A stretch of 64,000 nt of DNA from Bradyrhizobium sp. CSA207 (GCF_029051685.1 NZ_JAACFT010000009.1:62001-126000); one strand, 5' to 3'. Shown: positions 8,876 to 17,376, numbered from the stretch's first letter. Notes: generated by a model from the sequence alone, not told the origin. A program made the numbers and translations.

Positions 8876-9616
8876 TCAGGACGCCAGTGTCGTGGTCTCG
8901 TCCGACGACAGCTCGGCGGCGTGCAGCATGCCGTCCGCGGCCGTGATGACCTCGTCGATCAGGACATTGGTCGTGGCGGCGAGTTCGAGACGGGTCTCGA
9001 TCCATTGCCAGAGGCCGCGGACTTCGTCCGCCGACTTGCCGTTCGGTGCGAATTCGCTGACGGCGAGGCCGGCTGCCAGCGAGTCCTGGTGATCGTTGCG
9101 CATCACGATCAGCGGGCGCGCGAGCACCTCAGTGAGATCGAGCGCCGCCTCCTCGGCGAGCGTGTTGGCCGCGTTGTCGATGCGCTGGCCGCGGATCGGC
9201 GTCTGGTTCAGCACGAAGCTATAGGGCCGCTTCCAGGCGCGCGCGACGCTGAGCGTCGAAGCGGTCGCCTCGATGTCGGCGACGCTCGGCCGGGCCGGAA
9301 TCAGGCAGAGGTCGGAATGACGGATCGCGGCGGCAGTGGCGGCGCTGAGGCCTGCCGCGGTGTCGACGATGGCGAGCTGCAGACCGCTGTCGGCCAGCAT
9401 CTTCAGACGCGGTTCGATGTCGACGGCATGATAAATCGGCTCGACGACGAGATCATCCGCGGTACGGCGGCGCCGCCAGTTGGACAGGGTACCCTGCGGG
9501 TCGGTCTCGATCAGGCGAACGGTGAAGCCGGCCTGCTTGGCTGCTAGCGCGAGGCCGATGGCGAGCGTGCTCTTGCCACTGCCACCCTTTTGGGTGGCCA
9601 GTACGATCGTGTGCAT
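8876..9616 (-). CDS. ParA/MinD-family ATPase, orphan (no ParB nearby)
   Basis: This is a deviant-Walker ATPase of about 246 residues. The N-terminus MHTIVLATQKGGSGKSTLA carries KGGSGKST with the signature lysine of the ParA/MinD group; IETDPQG is the switch I region and IVDTAAGLS the Walker B region. I chose the ATG at 9616 because the motif must be close to the N-terminus and AAAGGA lies about 11 bases upstream. No parB, minC or plasmid partition gene is nearby. Solitary ParA-like proteins of this kind often position cargo or polar structures, but the sequence gives no clue to which. The protein ends in an acidic, Thr-rich tail. Confidence 0.82.
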   Translation of the reverse strand: MHTIVLATQKGGSGKSTLAIGLALAAKQAGFTVRLIETDPQGTLSNWRRRRTADDLVVEPIYHAVDIEPRLKMLADSGLQLAIVDTAAGLSAATAAAIRHSDLCLIPARPSVADIEATASTLSVARAWKRPYSFVLNQTPIRGQRIDNAANTLAEEAALDLTEVLARPLIVMRNDHQDSLAAGLAVSEFAPNGKSADEVRGLWQWIETRLELAATTNVLIDEVITAADGMLHAAELSSDETTTLAS

Positions 9617-9871
9617 GGAAGACGAATCCTTTGGGTGCTTGGGTCTCTGGGTAACGCCACGCGAACGTGCATCGCTTTTCGATGCTGAGCTCTTCTCGCT
9701 CAGGACGTGCCCTGCCCAGTCCAAAGGGGACCGCGGATGTCCGAATCAACGCTAACGATGATGGCGGAATAGGGAATGCCAGCGAATCCGTACCATTACT
9801 GGACCCGTAGTCGTACGTGGGGGCGCTCGTTACCACCCAAGGCTGCGGGAATAAGGATGCTGCCCCTTGGC

Positions 9872-11239
9872 CTACTTGCGCACGCAGATCACTCGCACCA
9901 CGGCGGCCCTTGCATCGGTCGACGTGCCGTTCGCCATGACATCGTTCGCCTTCAGAAAATCGCGCACCGCTTCCGCGGACACCATCACCGCTTGTGACGC
10001 CGGCACCGATGTCGCGGAGCCCGCGACTATCGCTGGCTTCAGCAGCGCGACGCCGGCAAACCTGCCGTCGCTGTCGATCGCCGGGCTGCCGGAAAATCCG
10101 ACGGCCGGTGGCGGGGACAGCGCCGAATCGTTGCTCGTCACCGGCGCCAGCGCCAGCGCGGACTTGACACTTGAGACGCCGGCCGCGCCGCCCTGGCTTT
10201 GCGGATCCGCGATGCCGATGACATCGACGTTCGTTTTGGCCACGCCGCCGGCGAGGCCGAGCGGCTTCAGACCGCGCGCGCCGTAGATGTGCAGCAGCGC
10301 GAGATCGTGCTCCTTGTCTTCGGCGAGCCGGTCGGCATTGCCATAGCCGGCGACCGTGATCGCGAGGCAGCTGTCGGTGACAAGGCGGTCAGTGACAATC
10401 GCGCCGTCGTCGCTGACGACGATGCCGGTGCCGTATTCGACGCTCTTGCGCGGCGCTGGCCCGGCCTGCGGTCCTGCCGGAAATGCGTTGAATGCGCTCG
10501 ACATCGCGATCACGACCGGCTCGACTGTGTTCTCGGTCGCCTGGTCGTAGAGGATGGTCATGATGCGGACCTCGTCGCCTTTAAAGGTGCCGCGCACGTA
10601 AAACTTCTTCAGGCCCTGGAGGCCCGACAGCACGAAGAAGTCCGGCTTCACCACGGTGTAGTCGACCTTGCGCCCGGCCGGCTCCTTCTTCTCCGCGTCC
10701 GCGAGCTTGGCTGTGGTCGGGTTAGCCTCCTTGCGGCGGCTGAGCAGCACTTGCACCGTTCCAGTTGGTGAGGTCCATTTCGAGCCGTTGGCGTCGGTCG
10801 CCTGCTGCGGCACCAGCTTGCCGGGGATACCGAGCCGGGCGCCGCTGGTCGGCTCCATCACGATCTTCCAGCCGACGCTGTCCTGCTTTCGGCGCGCCGT
10901 CTCGGCGAGCGCGGCGCGCTCCTGCGGATTGAGCACGCCGGTCGGCTTGCCGCCCTTAACCTTCTGGTATTCCTTGATCGCCTCGACCATGCGCGCACTG
11001 ACGTCGCCGGTGATGGCGCCGTTATATTGGCCGACCCAGGCGAGGTCGGATTGCAGCGACAGGCGTTCCGCCTGCGCCATGGCATCGGCGGTCTCCGACG
11101 GCGTCTGCAAGGCGGGCGGGCGGATCGGAACGGTCTGGACCGTCTTCGGCCTGGTGCCGGAGACCTGTGGCGTCGTCATCTGGGCGTTCGCGCCTGCGGC
11201 GGTCGCCAACAACACTGTTGCCGCAAGCATCGATCTCAT
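9872..11239 (-). CDS. Exported trypsin-like fold protein with peptidoglycan-binding-like region; catalytic His apparently lost
   Basis: The chain is about 455 residues with a clear signal peptide (MRSMLAATVLLATAAGANA, likely cut before Gln20), so it should be periplasmic. Residues 45-120 resemble a peptidoglycan-binding-1-type helical domain (QSDLAWVGQYNGAITGD, then AIKEYQKVKGGKPTGVLNPQE). The C-terminal half is trypsin/HtrA-like: GTGIVVSDDGAIVTDRLVT matches the His region of DegP-type proteases, but the His position is Leu (about residue 286). The Asp (EHDLALL, about 312) and Ser (GFSGSPAID, about 383) are in place. It may be a pseudoprotease or use another base. I chose the ATG at 11239 for the signal peptide; a TTG at 11302 is the alternative. 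Confidence 0.75.
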   Translation of the reverse strand: MRSMLAATVLLATAAGANAQMTTPQVSGTRPKTVQTVPIRPPALQTPSETADAMAQAERLSLQSDLAWVGQYNGAITGDVSARMVEAIKEYQKVKGGKPTGVLNPQERAALAETARRKQDSVGWKIVMEPTSGARLGIPGKLVPQQATDANGSKWTSPTGTVQVLLSRRKEANPTTAKLADAEKKEPAGRKVDYTVVKPDFFVLSGLQGLKKFYVRGTFKGDEVRIMTILYDQATENTVEPVVIAMSSAFNAFPAGPQAGPAPRKSVEYGTGIVVSDDGAIVTDRLVTDSCLAITVAGYGNADRLAEDKEHDLALLHIYGARGLKPLGLAGGVAKTNVDVIGIADPQSQGGAAGVSSVKSALALAPVTSNDSALSPPPAVGFSGSPAIDSDGRFAGVALLKPAIVAGSATSVPASQAVMVSAEAVRDFLKANDVMANGTSTDARAAVVRVICVRK

Positions 11240-11342
11240 GACAAATCCAGCCAGCCCATTGAACGTGCTGCCATTGAAGCACATCTCGTTGGTCGCGAAC
11301 AATCTCGGGGCGGTTCAGGTGGCGATAGCGGCCACCAACTCA

Positions 11343-11453
11343 GGTCCTCATCCTGAGGAGCGGCCTGAAGGCCGCGTCTCGAAGGATGGCTTTAGGCGAG
11401 ATCCGGGCCTGCATGGTTCGAGACGCGCGTACCGCGCTCCTCACCATGAGGGT
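11343..11453. repeat. Family D intergenic repeat (CCTCATCCTGAGGAG type)
   Basis: The element starts GGTCCTCATCCTGAGGAG, contains CGTCTCGAAGGATGG and GGTTCGAGACGCGC as inverted inner parts, and ends CTCCTCACCATGAGGGT. The same components recur in another order at 12447-12555. The two copies flank moeB. No open frame of interest is present. Confidence 0.75.
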
Positions 11454-11488
11454 CAACGACGAAGGGCTTGGTAGGAGGACGTGCGACG

Positions 11489-12292
11489 ATGCTGAGCCCG
11501 GACGAACTCGAACGCTATGCCCGCCATATCGTGCTGCGCGATGTCGGCGGTCCCGGTCAGGCCGCGCTGAAGCGGGCGTCCGTGCTGGTGATCGGCGCCG
11601 GCGGGCTCGGCGCGCCGGCGCTGATGTATCTGGCCGCTGCCGGCGTCGGCACCCTCGGCGTGGTCGATGACGACGTGGTGTCGCTATCCAACCTTCAGCG
11701 CCAGGTCATCCATACGACGCCCGACATCGGCCGACACAAGGTCGAGAGCGCCGCCGAACGGATCACCGCGCTCAATCCGCATGTGCGTTTTGTCGGCCAC
11801 GCCACCTGGCTCAACGCCGACAACGCGCTCTCGCTGATCAGCGACTACGATCTTGTGCTCGACGGCTCCGACAATTTCTCTACGCGTTATCTGGCCTCCG
11901 ACGCCTGCTTCTTCGCGAAGCGGCCCCTCATCACGGCCGCGCTCGGCACCTTCGATGGTTCGCTGACGACCATCCGCGCGCATGAAAAGAACGACGAGGG
12001 TGTGTTCAACCCGACCTACCGCTGCCTGTTTCCGGAGGCGCCGCCGCCGGGCACGGTGCCGGCCTGCGCGGAGGCCGGCGTCATGGGCGCGCTCGCGGGC
12101 GTGATGGGCTCGATGATGGCGCTGGAGGCGATCCGCGAGATCGTCGGTTTTGGCGACGGCCTGGTCGGCCGCCTCCTGATGATCGATGCGCGCGCGATGC
12201 GCTTCGAGACCTTGCGCTACACGCGCGATCCGGCCAATCCGCTCAATGGCGATGGGCCGGTCGTGACCGACCTCAGCGCCCATCGCAATTGA
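11489..12292 (+). CDS. moeB: MoeB/ThiF-type adenylyltransferase (HesA/MoeB family)
   Basis: This is an E1-like enzyme that adenylates the C-terminal glycine of a sulfur-carrier protein (MoaD or ThiS) in molybdopterin or thiamine synthesis. The 267 residues begin MLSPDELERYARHIVLRDVG, followed by the nucleotide loop VIGAGGLGAPALMYLAAAGVG, DDDVVSLSNLQRQV and DGSDNFSTRYLASDAC. There is no C-terminal rhodanese domain, and the paired CxxC zinc ligands of E. coli MoeB are not seen. AGGAGG at 11473-11478 fixes the ATG at 11489. It stands alone between two repeats, so MoaD versus ThiS specificity cannot be told from context. Confidence 0.88.
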   Translation: MLSPDELERYARHIVLRDVGGPGQAALKRASVLVIGAGGLGAPALMYLAAAGVGTLGVVDDDVVSLSNLQRQVIHTTPDIGRHKVESAAERITALNPHVRFVGHATWLNADNALSLISDYDLVLDGSDNFSTRYLASDACFFAKRPLITAALGTFDGSLTTIRAHEKNDEGVFNPTYRCLFPEAPPPGTVPACAEAGVMGALAGVMGSMMALEAIREIVGFGDGLVGRLLMIDARAMRFETLRYTRDPANPLNGDGPVVTDLSAHRN

Positions 12293-12446
12293 TTGCAGAT
12301 GCTACGCGGAGCGCGTTCGAAGACTGATGCGAGCCGTTTCCGGGACCGTTCCTGTACTATCCGAGCCGCTGACAGGTGCCGCCGGCGCTGCGCGCCTTCA
12401 TCGATTTCGTCGCGAGCTAGCGCAAGCGAAGCGCGCCTCGGCCTTA

Positions 12447-12555
12447 GACCCTCATGGTGAGGAGACGCGAAGCGCCGTCTCGAACCATGCAGACCCGATT
12501 CTCGCCCGCGCCGTCCTTCGAGACGACCGCTGCGCGGTCTCCTCAGGATGAGGAC
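12447..12555. repeat. Family D intergenic repeat, second copy
   Basis: The element contains GACCCTCATGGTGAGGAG, CGCCGTCTCGAACCATG, CGTCCTTCGAGACGACC and CTCCTCAGGATGAGGAC. These are the building blocks of the 11343-11453 element, here in inverted arrangement. The rest of the 12293-12585 spacer shows nothing I can name. Confidence 0.75.
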
Positions 12556-12585
12556 GGAAAGCTTGTCACGCAGTTGATTGGAAAC

Positions 12586-13587
12586 TCAGAGCATGCTCGG
12601 CAGCACGCGATCCGGCGGTTTGTGCGCGTCGAGGAAGGTGCGGATATTGATGATCACCTTCTCGCCCATCTCGACGCGGCCCTCGATCGTGGCCGAGCCC
12701 ATATGCGGCAGCAGCGCCACCTTGCCGGCCCTGGCGAGCCGCACCAGCTTCGGGTTGACCGCGGGCTCGTGCTCGTAGACGTCGAGGCCGGCGCCGCCGA
12801 TTTCACCGGCTTCGATCAGCTTGATCAGCGTGTCCTCGTCGGTGACCTCGCCGCGCGCGGTGTTGACGATGTAGGCGTCTTTCCGGATCAGCTTCAGCCG
12901 TCGCGCCGAGAGCAGGTGATAGGTCGCCGGCGTGTGCGGACAGTTCACCGAGATGATGTCCATCCGCGCCAGCATCTGGTCGAGGCTTTCCCAATAGGTC
13001 GCGCCCAGCTCTTCGGCGATCTTCGGAGCAACGGGCCGGCGGTTGTGATAGTGGATCTGCAGGCCGAAGGCGCGGGCGCGGCGCGCGACCGCCTGGCCGA
13101 TGCGGCCCATGCCGATGATGCCGAGGCGCTTGCCCCCGATGCGATGGCCGAGCATCCAGGTCGGCGACCAGCCGGCCCAGGGTTTGCCCTCAGTGAGAAC
13201 AGAAGCGCCTTCGATCAGGCGGCGCGGCACGGCCAGGATCAGCGCCATGGTCATGTCGGCGGTGTCTTCGGTCAAAACTTTCGGCGTGTTGGTGACGGTG
13301 ATGCCGCGCGCGTGCGCGGCCTCGACGTCGATGTTATCGACGCCGTTGCCGAAATTCGCGATCAGGCGCAGCTTGCAGTCGGGCTGATTGACGATGTCGG
13401 CGGTGATGTGGTCGGTGACCGTCGGAACCAGCACGTCAGCGACGCGCGCGGCTTCGGCGATCTGCTCGGCCGACATCGGCGTGTCGTCGAGATTGATCCG
13501 CGCGTCGAACAGCTCGCGCATCCGGGTCTCGATCGAATCCGGCAACTTGCGCGTCACGACGACGAGGGGCTTTTTCTTCACCGACAT
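12586..13587 (-). CDS. D-2-hydroxyacid dehydrogenase (glyoxylate/hydroxypyruvate reductase type)
   Basis: This NAD(P)-dependent dehydrogenase acts on D-2-hydroxyacids; the closest type is D-glycerate dehydrogenase/glyoxylate reductase. The 333 residues contain LRLIANFGNGVDNIDV, the Rossmann loop GIIGMGRIGQAVARRARAFG, and the catalytic triad of the family: Arg in NTARGEV, Glu in LDVYEHEP and His in LLPHMGSAT. The C-terminus RVLPSML is short and normal. It is divergent from the SH3 protein gene. The exact substrate is not determinable from sequence alone. Confidence 0.9.
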   Translation of the reverse strand: MSVKKKPLVVVTRKLPDSIETRMRELFDARINLDDTPMSAEQIAEAARVADVLVPTVTDHITADIVNQPDCKLRLIANFGNGVDNIDVEAAHARGITVTNTPKVLTEDTADMTMALILAVPRRLIEGASVLTEGKPWAGWSPTWMLGHRIGGKRLGIIGMGRIGQAVARRARAFGLQIHYHNRRPVAPKIAEELGATYWESLDQMLARMDIISVNCPHTPATYHLLSARRLKLIRKDAYIVNTARGEVTDEDTLIKLIEAGEIGGAGLDVYEHEPAVNPKLVRLARAGKVALLPHMGSATIEGRVEMGEKVIINIRTFLDAHKPPDRVLPSML

Positions 13588-13907
13588 GTCCTGCTCTCAT
13601 CAGGCGTCGCAAGCCGCCTCTGTCGCCAAAGGCCGGCCGTTCAGGCCTCATTAACCCGGTTGTTCGACACTGCCCTTGCCGCGTCGTCCCCGGCGTTTCC
13701 TTCAAGCTCCCCGACGTTTCCGGCCGAAAAATCGGGGCAAACTGGTTGTTCAAGCGTCCGTCCTCTCTAGCAGAAGACCGGGCCAAGACAAGAACCACGG
13801 GCCGGGCTTCGGGAACACCCGCGTGGGGCAGGACGAAGGGGTGCGCGGCAGGGTTTGGACTTGGGGTGAGGATCCGGCTTGGCCGGTCCTCGACAGGAGA
13901 CGGGTTG
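13588..13907. other. Divergent intergenic region, no gene seen
   Basis: The 320 bases between the hydroxyacid dehydrogenase and the SH3 protein must hold both promoters. I see no palindrome above background, no repeat family member and no convincing -35/-10 pair. Confidence 0.5.
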
Positions 13908-14438
13908 ATGGCGTTGGGGCGTTTTTGCGCGGTGATGGCGCTCGTTTGCGGCTGGTTGGGCGCCTCGGTCAGCCCCGGGCATTCAGCCAAGGACAACACG
14001 CCGCAGACTGCCAGCGGCCTGCCGGTGCCGCGTTATGTCAGCCTCAAGTCGGATCACGTCAACGTCCGTGCCGGCCCGACCAAAGACAATGACGTGGCCT
14101 GGGTCTATACCCGCGCCGGCCTGCCGGTCGAAATCACCGCCGAGTTCGAGAACTGGCGCCGGGTGCGCGACTCCGAAGGCTCCGAAGGCTGGGTCTATCA
14201 TTCCCTGCTGTCGGGCCGCCGCACCGCGGTTGTGACCATGAAGCAGAAGGACGAGCTCGCGCCGATCTACGACCGCGCCGATCCCGATAGCGCGATTTCA
14301 GCAAGGCTCCAGGCCGGCGTCGTCACGCAGGTGAAGAAGTGCAGCGCAAACTGGTGCCGCGTCACCGGCAACGGCTTCGACGGCTGGATCCAGCAGGAAC
14401 GGCTCTGGGGCGTCTACGCCGACGAGCCGGTGAACTGA
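13908..14438 (+). CDS. Exported protein with two bacterial SH3-like domains
   Basis: The 176-residue protein has a signal peptide (MALGRFCAVMALVCGWLGAS, with cleavage near SPGHSA) and should be periplasmic. Residues about 42-100 form a bacterial SH3 domain (VSLKSDHVNVRAGPTKDNDV, then GWVYHSLLSGRR). Residues about 110-170 form a second, more divergent copy (DELAPIYDRADPDSAISARL, then CSANWCRVTGNGFDGWIQ) with a Cys pair that may form a disulfide. SH3b domains often bind cell-wall peptides. AGGAGA at 13894-13899 supports the ATG at 13908; a longer frame upstream lacks a signal peptide. Confidence 0.85.
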   Translation: MALGRFCAVMALVCGWLGASVSPGHSAKDNTPQTASGLPVPRYVSLKSDHVNVRAGPTKDNDVAWVYTRAGLPVEITAEFENWRRVRDSEGSEGWVYHSLLSGRRTAVVTMKQKDELAPIYDRADPDSAISARLQAGVVTQVKKCSANWCRVTGNGFDGWIQQERLWGVYADEPVN

Positions 14439-14460
14439 GTTTAGGGGCAATCTGGCGCCT

Positions 14461-14589
14461 CGTCGTCGTGCCCGGGCTTGTCCCGGGCATCCACGGACTT
14501 TGCACCTAGCCCAAAAACGTGGATGGCCGGGACATAGGCGAGCGAAGCGACGCCGTCTTTCGGACGGCTACGCCCGGCCATGACGACGA
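14461..14589. repeat. Family C intergenic repeat (CGTCGTCATGGCCGGG type)
   Basis: The element starts CGTCGTCGTGCCCGGGCTTG and ends with the inverted CCCGGCCATGACGACG. Between them are TCCCGGGCATCCACG and ACGTGGATGGCCGGGAC as inner inverted arms. A second copy lies at 48645-48758. It fills the spacer between the convergent SH3 gene and irr. Confidence 0.8.
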
Positions 14590-14611
14590 AATCGACAGTT
14601 TAGGATTGACC

Positions 14612-15103
14612 TCAGCGCTTCTTGCGCAGGCGCACGACCATGTCGATGCGCGCGATCTCGTAGCCTGCGGGCACCTCCGGCATCTTGGACAGCTCAAGGT
14701 GCGGGTCCTCGATGTCGACCAGCTCGTGGCTGTTCTCGAGGTAATAGTGGTGGTGCGTGGTGACGTTGGTATCGAAATAAGTCTTGGTGCCGTCGACGCT
14801 GACCTGACGCAGCAGGCCTGCATCGGTGAGCTGGTTCAGCGTGTTGTAGACCGTCGCAAGCGAGACCGGGACCTTGGCCAGCGTCGCTTCCTCGTAGAGC
14901 ATTTCAGCCGTGAGATGGCGTGCACCCTTGCCGAACAGCAGCCAGCCGAGCGCCATCCTTTGCCGCGTCGGACGAAGGCCGGCGGACTGGAGCATTTCGT
15001 TGACGTCATGCCAGGGGCAGCCGGTCAGGGCCGGCTGGCGGCCGGACAGAAGGGCCGCCGCCTGGGCGTCGTCGTCGCGATGGGGCGCGTTGTTTTCGTT
15101 CAT
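14612..15103 (-). CDS. irr: Iron response regulator Irr (Fur superfamily, heme-sensing)
   Basis: Irr controls heme biosynthesis and iron genes by sensing heme; heme binding marks it for oxidation and degradation in Bradyrhizobium japonicum. The protein is exactly 163 residues from the ATG at 15103. It shows the heme regulatory motif GCPWHD with Cys29, and the His cluster THHHYY with His117-119, both matching the known B. japonicum protein. The winged-helix part is AGLRPTRQRMALGWLLFG and SLATVYNTLNQL. The gene is divergent from fabA. Its promoter region carries a Fur-type hexamer array and an Irr-box-like inverted repeat, so control by Fur and possibly self-control are likely. Confidence 0.97.
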   Translation of the reverse strand: MNENNAPHRDDDAQAAALLSGRQPALTGCPWHDVNEMLQSAGLRPTRQRMALGWLLFGKGARHLTAEMLYEEATLAKVPVSLATVYNTLNQLTDAGLLRQVSVDGTKTYFDTNVTTHHHYYLENSHELVDIEDPHLELSKMPEVPAGYEIARIDMVVRLRKKR

Positions 15104-15140
15104 TTCCAAATTCGGGCACGCGTGAACACTATCTGTCTGC

Positions 15141-15169
15141 AATATATTGAGAGATAGATGCAGATGCAA
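15141..15169 (-). promoter_or_regulatory. irr promoter with overlapping Fur-type hexamer repeats
   Basis: On the minus strand a -35-like TTGCAT (plus 15164-15169) is followed after 17 bases by a -10-like TATATT (plus 15141-15146). Three consecutive hexamers TGCATC, TGCATC and TATCTC occupy plus 15151-15168, inside the promoter spacer. As I recall it, the B. japonicum irr promoter is bound by Fur at three imperfect direct TGCATC hexamers, and this layout matches. Fur bound here would block RNA polymerase. The fur gene lies at 46943-47407. Confidence 0.75.
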
Positions 15170-15180
15170 GTTTCTCGCAA

Positions 15181-15195
15181 CTAGAGTGGTTCTAA
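15181..15195. promoter_or_regulatory. Irr-box/ICE-like inverted repeat upstream of irr
   Basis: The sequence CTAGAG-TGG-TTCTAA matches the iron control element pattern TTAGAA-N3-TTCTAA (recalled, approximate) at 10 of 12 arm positions. It is about 80 bases upstream of the irr ATG, just beyond the -35. The same core TAGAGTGGTTCTA recurs in front of katG at 23433-23447. It could serve irr, fabA or both. Confidence 0.45.
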
Positions 15196-15246
15196 TGAGC
15201 AAGGAACCGGGCGGGGCCGTCGTCATTTTACCTTCACGAGACCGCT

Positions 15247-15275
15247 TTGCCACCCGAAAAGGCCTGTGTTAGAGA
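15247..15275 (+). promoter_or_regulatory. Candidate promoter of the fabA-fabB-fabI cluster
   Basis: TTGCCA at 15247-15252 is followed after 17 bases by TAGAGA at 15270-15275. The -35 is good and the -10 weak. It lies about 180 bases upstream of fabA in the irr-fabA divergent region. Confidence 0.3.
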
Positions 15276-15455
15276 GCGCGCGGTTCCGCTTAGCCGATTT
15301 TGGCGCAGCCAGGCATTGAGGCCCGGCCCGCAGGTCCATCCGGGCTCTCGGCATTCGCGCCTGACGACGGCAATTGGCGTTGCTTTCCGAACAAGACGGG
15401 GCCGATTTTCGCCAGAAACGCCGCTCAATCGGGGTTAGAACACAGAGGCTTCCGC

Positions 15456-15977
15456 ATGTTGAACAGGCGCAACGGTTACGAATATGAAGATTTGCTGGCA
15501 TGTGGCCGCGGCGAGATGTTCGGTCCGGGCAATGCACAATTGCCCCTGCCGCCGATGCTCATGTTCGACCGCATCACGGACATTAACGAGACCGGCGGCG
15601 AATTCGGCAAGGGGCTGGTGCGCGCCGAGCTCGACGTGAAGCCCGATCTCTGGTTCTTCGGCTGCCACTTCAAGAACGATCCGGTGATGCCCGGCTGCCT
15701 TGGCCTCGATGCGCTGTGGCAAATGGTCGGCTTTTACTTGGGCTGGATCGGCGGCGAAGGTCGCGGCCGCGCGCTTGGCCTGAACGAGCTGAAGTTCGGC
15801 GGCCAAGTGCTGCCCGAGGCCCGCAAGGTTGTGTACAATGTCGATATCAAGCGGGTGATGCGTTCAAAGCTGGTGCTCGGGATCGCCGACGGATGGCTTT
15901 CGGTCGACGACCAGATTATTTATCGCGCGAAGGATCTGAAAGTCGGCTTGTTCAAGCAGGGCACGAGCCTGGGCTGA
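15456..15977 (+). CDS. fabA: 3-hydroxydecanoyl-ACP dehydratase/isomerase
   Basis: FabA dehydrates 3-hydroxyacyl-ACP and isomerises trans-2- to cis-3-decenoyl-ACP, the branch point to unsaturated fatty acids. The 173-residue length is typical. The active site is visible as [21 protein letters not shown], read as His71 and Asp85. I chose the ATG at 15456 ([20 protein letters not shown]), preceded by AGAGG; the frame is open further upstream but lacks homology. It is followed by fabB after 38 bases, the usual FabA-FabB pairing needed for unsaturated chains. Confidence 0.97.
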   Translation: MLNRRNGYEYEDLLACGRGEMFGPGNAQLPLPPMLMFDRITDINETGGEFGKGLVRAELDVKPDLWFFGCHFKNDPVMPGCLGLDALWQMVGFYLGWIGGEGRGRALGLNELKFGGQVLPEARKVVYNVDIKRVMRSKLVLGIADGWLSVDDQIIYRAKDLKVGLFKQGTSLG

Positions 15978-16016
15978 GCGCATCACCAAGAAGACAACGA
16001 TTAAGGCGAGGCTGTC

Positions 16017-17240
16017 ATGAGACGGGTTGTGGTCACCGGGATGGGCATTGTCTCTTCCATCGGAAACAACACCCAGGAAGTGCTTGCGAGCCTTCACGAG
16101 GCGAAGTCAGGCATCTCGCGGGCTGAGAAATATGCCGAACTCGGCTTCCGCTCCCAGGTTCAGGGTGAACCGACGCTCGATCCTTCGACGGTGATCGACC
16201 GGCGCGCGATGCGCTTCCTCGGCCAGGGTGCGGCGTGGAATCACATCGCGATGGAGCAGGCGATCCAGGATTCCGGTCTCGGACCCGACGAAGTCTCCAA
16301 CGTCCGCACCGGCATCATCATGGGCTCCGGTGGTCCGTCGGCCCGCACCATCGTCGAAGCCGCCGACATCACCCGCACCAAGGGGCCGAAGCGGATCGGA
16401 CCGTTTGCGGTGCCGAAGGCGATGTCGTCGACGGCGTCGGCGACTCTCGCGACCTGGTTCAAGATCAAGGGCGTGAACTATTCGATCTCCTCGGCCTGCG
16501 CGACGTCGAACCATTGCGTCGGCAACGCCTATGAGACGATCCAGATCGGCAAGCAGGACATCATCTTCGCCGGCGGCTGCGAGGAGCTCGACTGGTCGCT
16601 ATCGGTGCTGTTCGACGCGATGGGCGCGATGTCGTCGAAATACAACGACACGCCCGCCACCGCCTCGCGCCCCTACGACATCAACCGCGACGGCTTCGTC
16701 ATCGCCGGCGGCGCGGGCACGCTGGTGCTGGAAGAGCTCGAGCATGCCAAGGCGCGCGGCGCGCGCATCTACGGCGAGATCGTCGGCTACGGCGCGACAT
16801 CCGACGGCTACGACATGGTGGCTCCATCAGGCGAAGGCGCCGAGCGCTGCATGCGCATGGCGATGTCGACGGTAAAGACCAAGGTCGACTACATCAATCC
16901 GCACGCCACCTCGACCCCGGCCGGCGATCCGCCGGAGATCGAGGCGCTCCGCAAGGTGTTCGGCGTCGGCGAGAAGTGCCCGCCGATCTCGGCGACCAAG
17001 GCGCTGACCGGCCATTCGCTGGGCGCCACCGGCGTCCAGGAGGCGATCTACTCGCTGTTGATGATGAACAACGGTTTCATCTGCGAAAGCGCGCACATCC
17101 AGGAGCTCGATCCCGTGTTCGCCGACATGCCGATCGTGCGCAAGCGCATCGACAACGTCAAAATCGGCACCGTGCTGTCGAACTCCTTCGGCTTCGGCGG
17201 CACCAACGCCACGCTGGTTTTCAGCCGGTTGGACGTGTGA
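16017..17240 (+). CDS. fabB: 3-oxoacyl-ACP synthase I
   Basis: FabB condenses malonyl-ACP with acyl-ACP and elongates the cis-3-decenoyl intermediate made by FabA. The 407-residue thiolase-fold enzyme has the Cys-His-His triad: Cys161 in [12 protein letters not shown], His in [11 protein letters not shown] and His in [12 protein letters not shown]. The glycine-rich [15 protein letters not shown] closes the active site. The gene lies between fabA and fabI on the same strand. Confidence 0.97.
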   Translation: MRRVVVTGMGIVSSIGNNTQEVLASLHEAKSGISRAEKYAELGFRSQVQGEPTLDPSTVIDRRAMRFLGQGAAWNHIAMEQAIQDSGLGPDEVSNVRTGIIMGSGGPSARTIVEAADITRTKGPKRIGPFAVPKAMSSTASATLATWFKIKGVNYSISSACATSNHCVGNAYETIQIGKQDIIFAGGCEELDWSLSVLFDAMGAMSSKYNDTPATASRPYDINRDGFVIAGGAGTLVLEELEHAKARGARIYGEIVGYGATSDGYDMVAPSGEGAERCMRMAMSTVKTKVDYINPHATSTPAGDPPEIEALRKVFGVGEKCPPISATKALTGHSLGATGVQEAIYSLLMMNNGFICESAHIQELDPVFADMPIVRKRIDNVKIGTVLSNSFGFGGTNATLVFSRLDV

Positions 17241-17251
17241 CGCGGCACTTT

Positions 17252-17351
17252 GTCATGCCCCGCGAAGGCGGGGCATCCAGTACGCCGCGGCTTTTCGATC
17301 TATCACGATCGTCTCTGGAATACTGGATCGCCCGCCTGCGCGGGCGATGAC
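17252..17351. repeat. Family B intergenic repeat (CGAAGGCGGGGCATCCAGTA type)
   Basis: The element starts GTCATGCCCCGCGAAGGCGGGG and continues CATCCAGTACGCCGCGGC; it ends TACTGGATCGCCC then GCGCGGGCGATGAC. The ends are inverted relative to each other. Further copies are at 54309-54411 (opposite orientation) and 62491-62589. It separates fabB from fabI, and its last bases contain an ATG in frame with fabI. Confidence 0.8.
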
Positions 17352-17376
17352 GTCGAAAATGGGAGCGACGGCTGCA

